5,816 nucleotides of DNA from an uncultured candidate division Zixibacteria bacterium (GTDB taxonomy: Bacteria; Zixibacteria; MSB-5A5; GN15; FEB-12), in assembly GCA_913009765.1 (NCBI GenBank), contig CAJVYT010000288.1, forward strand, positions 1 through 5,816, in the 5' to 3' direction. Positions 4,816-5,816 of the stretch are shown piece by piece (position 1 is the stretch's first letter; the number at the start of each line of letters is the position of its first letter). The notes beneath the pieces are model-generated. The model made no database searches. It was not told where the DNA came from and was given only the letters and a program-made list of their open reading frames with translations. The position numbers were made by a program, and so were the translations under genes.

Positions 4816-5652
4816 TTACTTAATCACAGAGTAGAGGAAATATCCTGTATTTCTGCCTGATAATTTTCTTAGTGTTTTGTAATTTAGTGTGCCAGTAGGT
4901 CTTAACTGTACTTGAGTTTGAAATTCCTTAATCCTTTGTTTTAACTCTTGAGATGGAACTAACTTCCCTTGAACCGGATCAAATGTTGAGAAGTTTTTTA
5001 TATCAAAATGTTTGCCTAACTTATTAAAACTTCTTTTTTCTGCCTCAGCCACACTCAAAGGAAGAGAGCTCTTTTCATAAAAAAATGACTTTACTCGAAA
5101 AGCATACTCAGTTAATAATTGTGCAGCTAAAGCATAATTGCCTTCAGATTCTGCTTTCATTGAATTGACATACAAGTTATTAAGAATTTTTAATTGTGTT
5201 TCTAGTGTGCCCTTTGAACCTGTATTAGCTGGCCCGCCCATAGCTATTGGCTCAGGATAGTAATATGTCCAGTAGGGGCTACCTGACATACTTACTAAAG
5301 TTTTACTATCCAATCTCCCGGTTTCCTTAATCCCCTTTGACTTCTGATACAATATCAATTCTTTTTGTAATTTTGGTGACATGACCAATCTACGCGTATT
5401 AGGCTCTAAATAGACTGCCTCTCTTATATCAAGTTTTTTTCCTGCGTGCAGGATAGCAAGTCCTTCATACTTACTTGATAGTTTTGAGTCTACACCTCTA
5501 AATCTAGTTGCAAGATCTGAATAAACTAAAGCAGAAGAACCATGATCCTTTGATCGAGCTAATTCACTAATCTTAGTATACAAATTTCTTACTATTTCTT
5601 TCTCTTTTACCTTCAGTAACGCATCATCAATATCTACCCCTCTTCTCTTTAG
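4816..5652 (-). CDS. Protein with two peptidoglycan-binding-like modules, N-terminus missing
   Basis: The 3' part (278 residues) of a gene whose start lies beyond the contig; the frame enters adapter at 5653. Numbering from the first genomic residue, a peptidoglycan-binding-1-like module spans about 92-124 (LQKELILYQKSKGIKETGRL, then DSKTLVSMSG). A second spans about 234-266 (RIKEFQTQVQLRPTGTLN, then YKTLRKLSG). These fit the pattern L..RL..F(Q)...G...TG.LD..T...L. Each is preceded by a helical stretch starting NLY (about 23 and 159), the second with a TPR-like EGNYALAAQLLTEY, so the fragment is a duplicated unit. Such proteins usually act in the periplasm or outside the cell, binding cell wall. 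No catalytic domain is visible; an enzyme or signal peptide could lie in the missing part. It ends right after the second module. Confidence 0.7.
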   Translation of the reverse strand, partial: LKRRGVDIDDALLKVKEKEIVRNLYTKISELARSKDHGSSALVYSDLATRFRGVDSKLSSKYEGLAILHAGKKLDIREAVYLEPNTRRLVMSPKLQKELILYQKSKGIKETGRLDSKTLVSMSGSPYWTYYYPEPIAMGGPANTGSKGTLETQLKILNNLYVNSMKAESEGNYALAAQLLTEYAFRVKSFFYEKSSLPLSVAEAEKRSFNKLGKHFDIKNFSTFDPVQGKLVPSQELKQRIKEFQTQVQLRPTGTLNYKTLRKLSGRNTGYFLYSVIK

Positions 5653-5710
5653 AGATCGGAAGAGCGTCGTGTAGGGAAAGAGTGTAGATCTCGGTGGTCG
5701 CCGTATCATT
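5653..5710 (-). other. Illumina TruSeq universal (P5) adapter, right end
   Basis: The 58 bases begin AGATCGGAAGAGCGTCGTGT and end GCCGTATCATT, the exact reverse complement of 53-110. Translated on the minus strand it gives MIRRPPRSTLFPYTTLFRS, a well-known adapter artefact that would falsely extend the N-terminus of the adjacent gene. Confidence 0.98.
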
Positions 5711-5816
5711 AAAAAAAAAAAAAAAACTGATAAAAAAAAAAAAGACAAAGTACACTTTACATGACTCTCTTATCATCTAACCACCTGATCTCCCCTTATA
5801 ACGCGTCTTATCCTCT
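5711..5816. other. Non-genomic tail outside the right adapter
   Basis: Poly-A (from 5711) broken by CTGAT and then irregular sequence follows the end of the adapter, mirroring the left tail. This is the expected read-through pattern beyond a library molecule. The region contains no gene and should be trimmed. Its minus-strand translation (MSFFFLSVFFFFL) imitates a hydrophobic signal peptide. Confidence 0.9.

Noticed and set aside
111..5652. CRISPR array, tRNA or rRNA genes
   Set aside because: No regularly spaced direct repeats and no cloverleaf or rRNA-like sequence were seen.
5653..5748. Apparent N-terminal signal peptide of the peptidoglycan-binding-like protein
   Set aside because: It is entirely the translation of poly-A tail and adapter, not genomic sequence.

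Overview
The window looks like one assembled short-read contig with Illumina adapter read-through at both ends. Genomic sequence is supported only from about 111 to 5652. Positions 53-110 and 5653-5710 are the 58-base TruSeq universal (P5) adapter in opposite orientations. The outer tails (1-52, 5711-5816) are A/T homopolymer followed by low-quality-looking bases. Both terminal reading frames run into adapter, so both terminal genes are truncated and their ends must not be translated.

All real genes lie on the minus strand, so I describe them from right to left. (1) 4816-5652 is the 3' part of a protein with two peptidoglycan-binding-like modules, each preceded by a helical TPR-like stretch: a tandemly duplicated unit of about 100-110 residues. 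(2) 4404-4815 is an AT-rich spacer with a possible small ORF, a 14-bp tandem duplication and a 9-bp inverted repeat. (3) 3234-4403 encodes a DUF3800-family (RNase H-like fold) protein. Its stop codon overlaps the ATG of a further gene, of which only about 21 codons remain. (4) 1662-3179 is a complete IS4-family insertion sequence with perfect 19-bp terminal inverted repeats, one intact DDE transposase and a hairpin that can hide the transposase ribosome-binding site. (5) 1397-1661 is a short non-coding spacer with small hairpins and 'ggggtca' motifs. (6) 557-1396 is a HamA-like (DUF1837) PD-(D/E)xK nuclease. It overlaps (7) 111-564, the N-terminal part of a second gene in the position expected for the helicase HamB. 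Together 6 and 7 look like a Hachiman anti-phage system cut off by the contig end.

The content (Hachiman-like pair, DUF3800 gene, IS4 element, broken gene) fits a defence or accessory island. The host genes are AT-rich and the IS looks more GC-balanced, consistent with the IS arriving from elsewhere. The transposase type and AT-rich proteobacterial-looking genes suggest a low-GC Gammaproteobacterium, but no marker gene proves this.

The IS has no recognisable target-site duplication, and the gene broken on its right side does not continue on its left. The two flanks may therefore have been joined by recombination between IS copies, or by assembly collapse at a repeated IS. Linkage of the Hachiman-like genes to the DUF3800 gene is thus uncertain.
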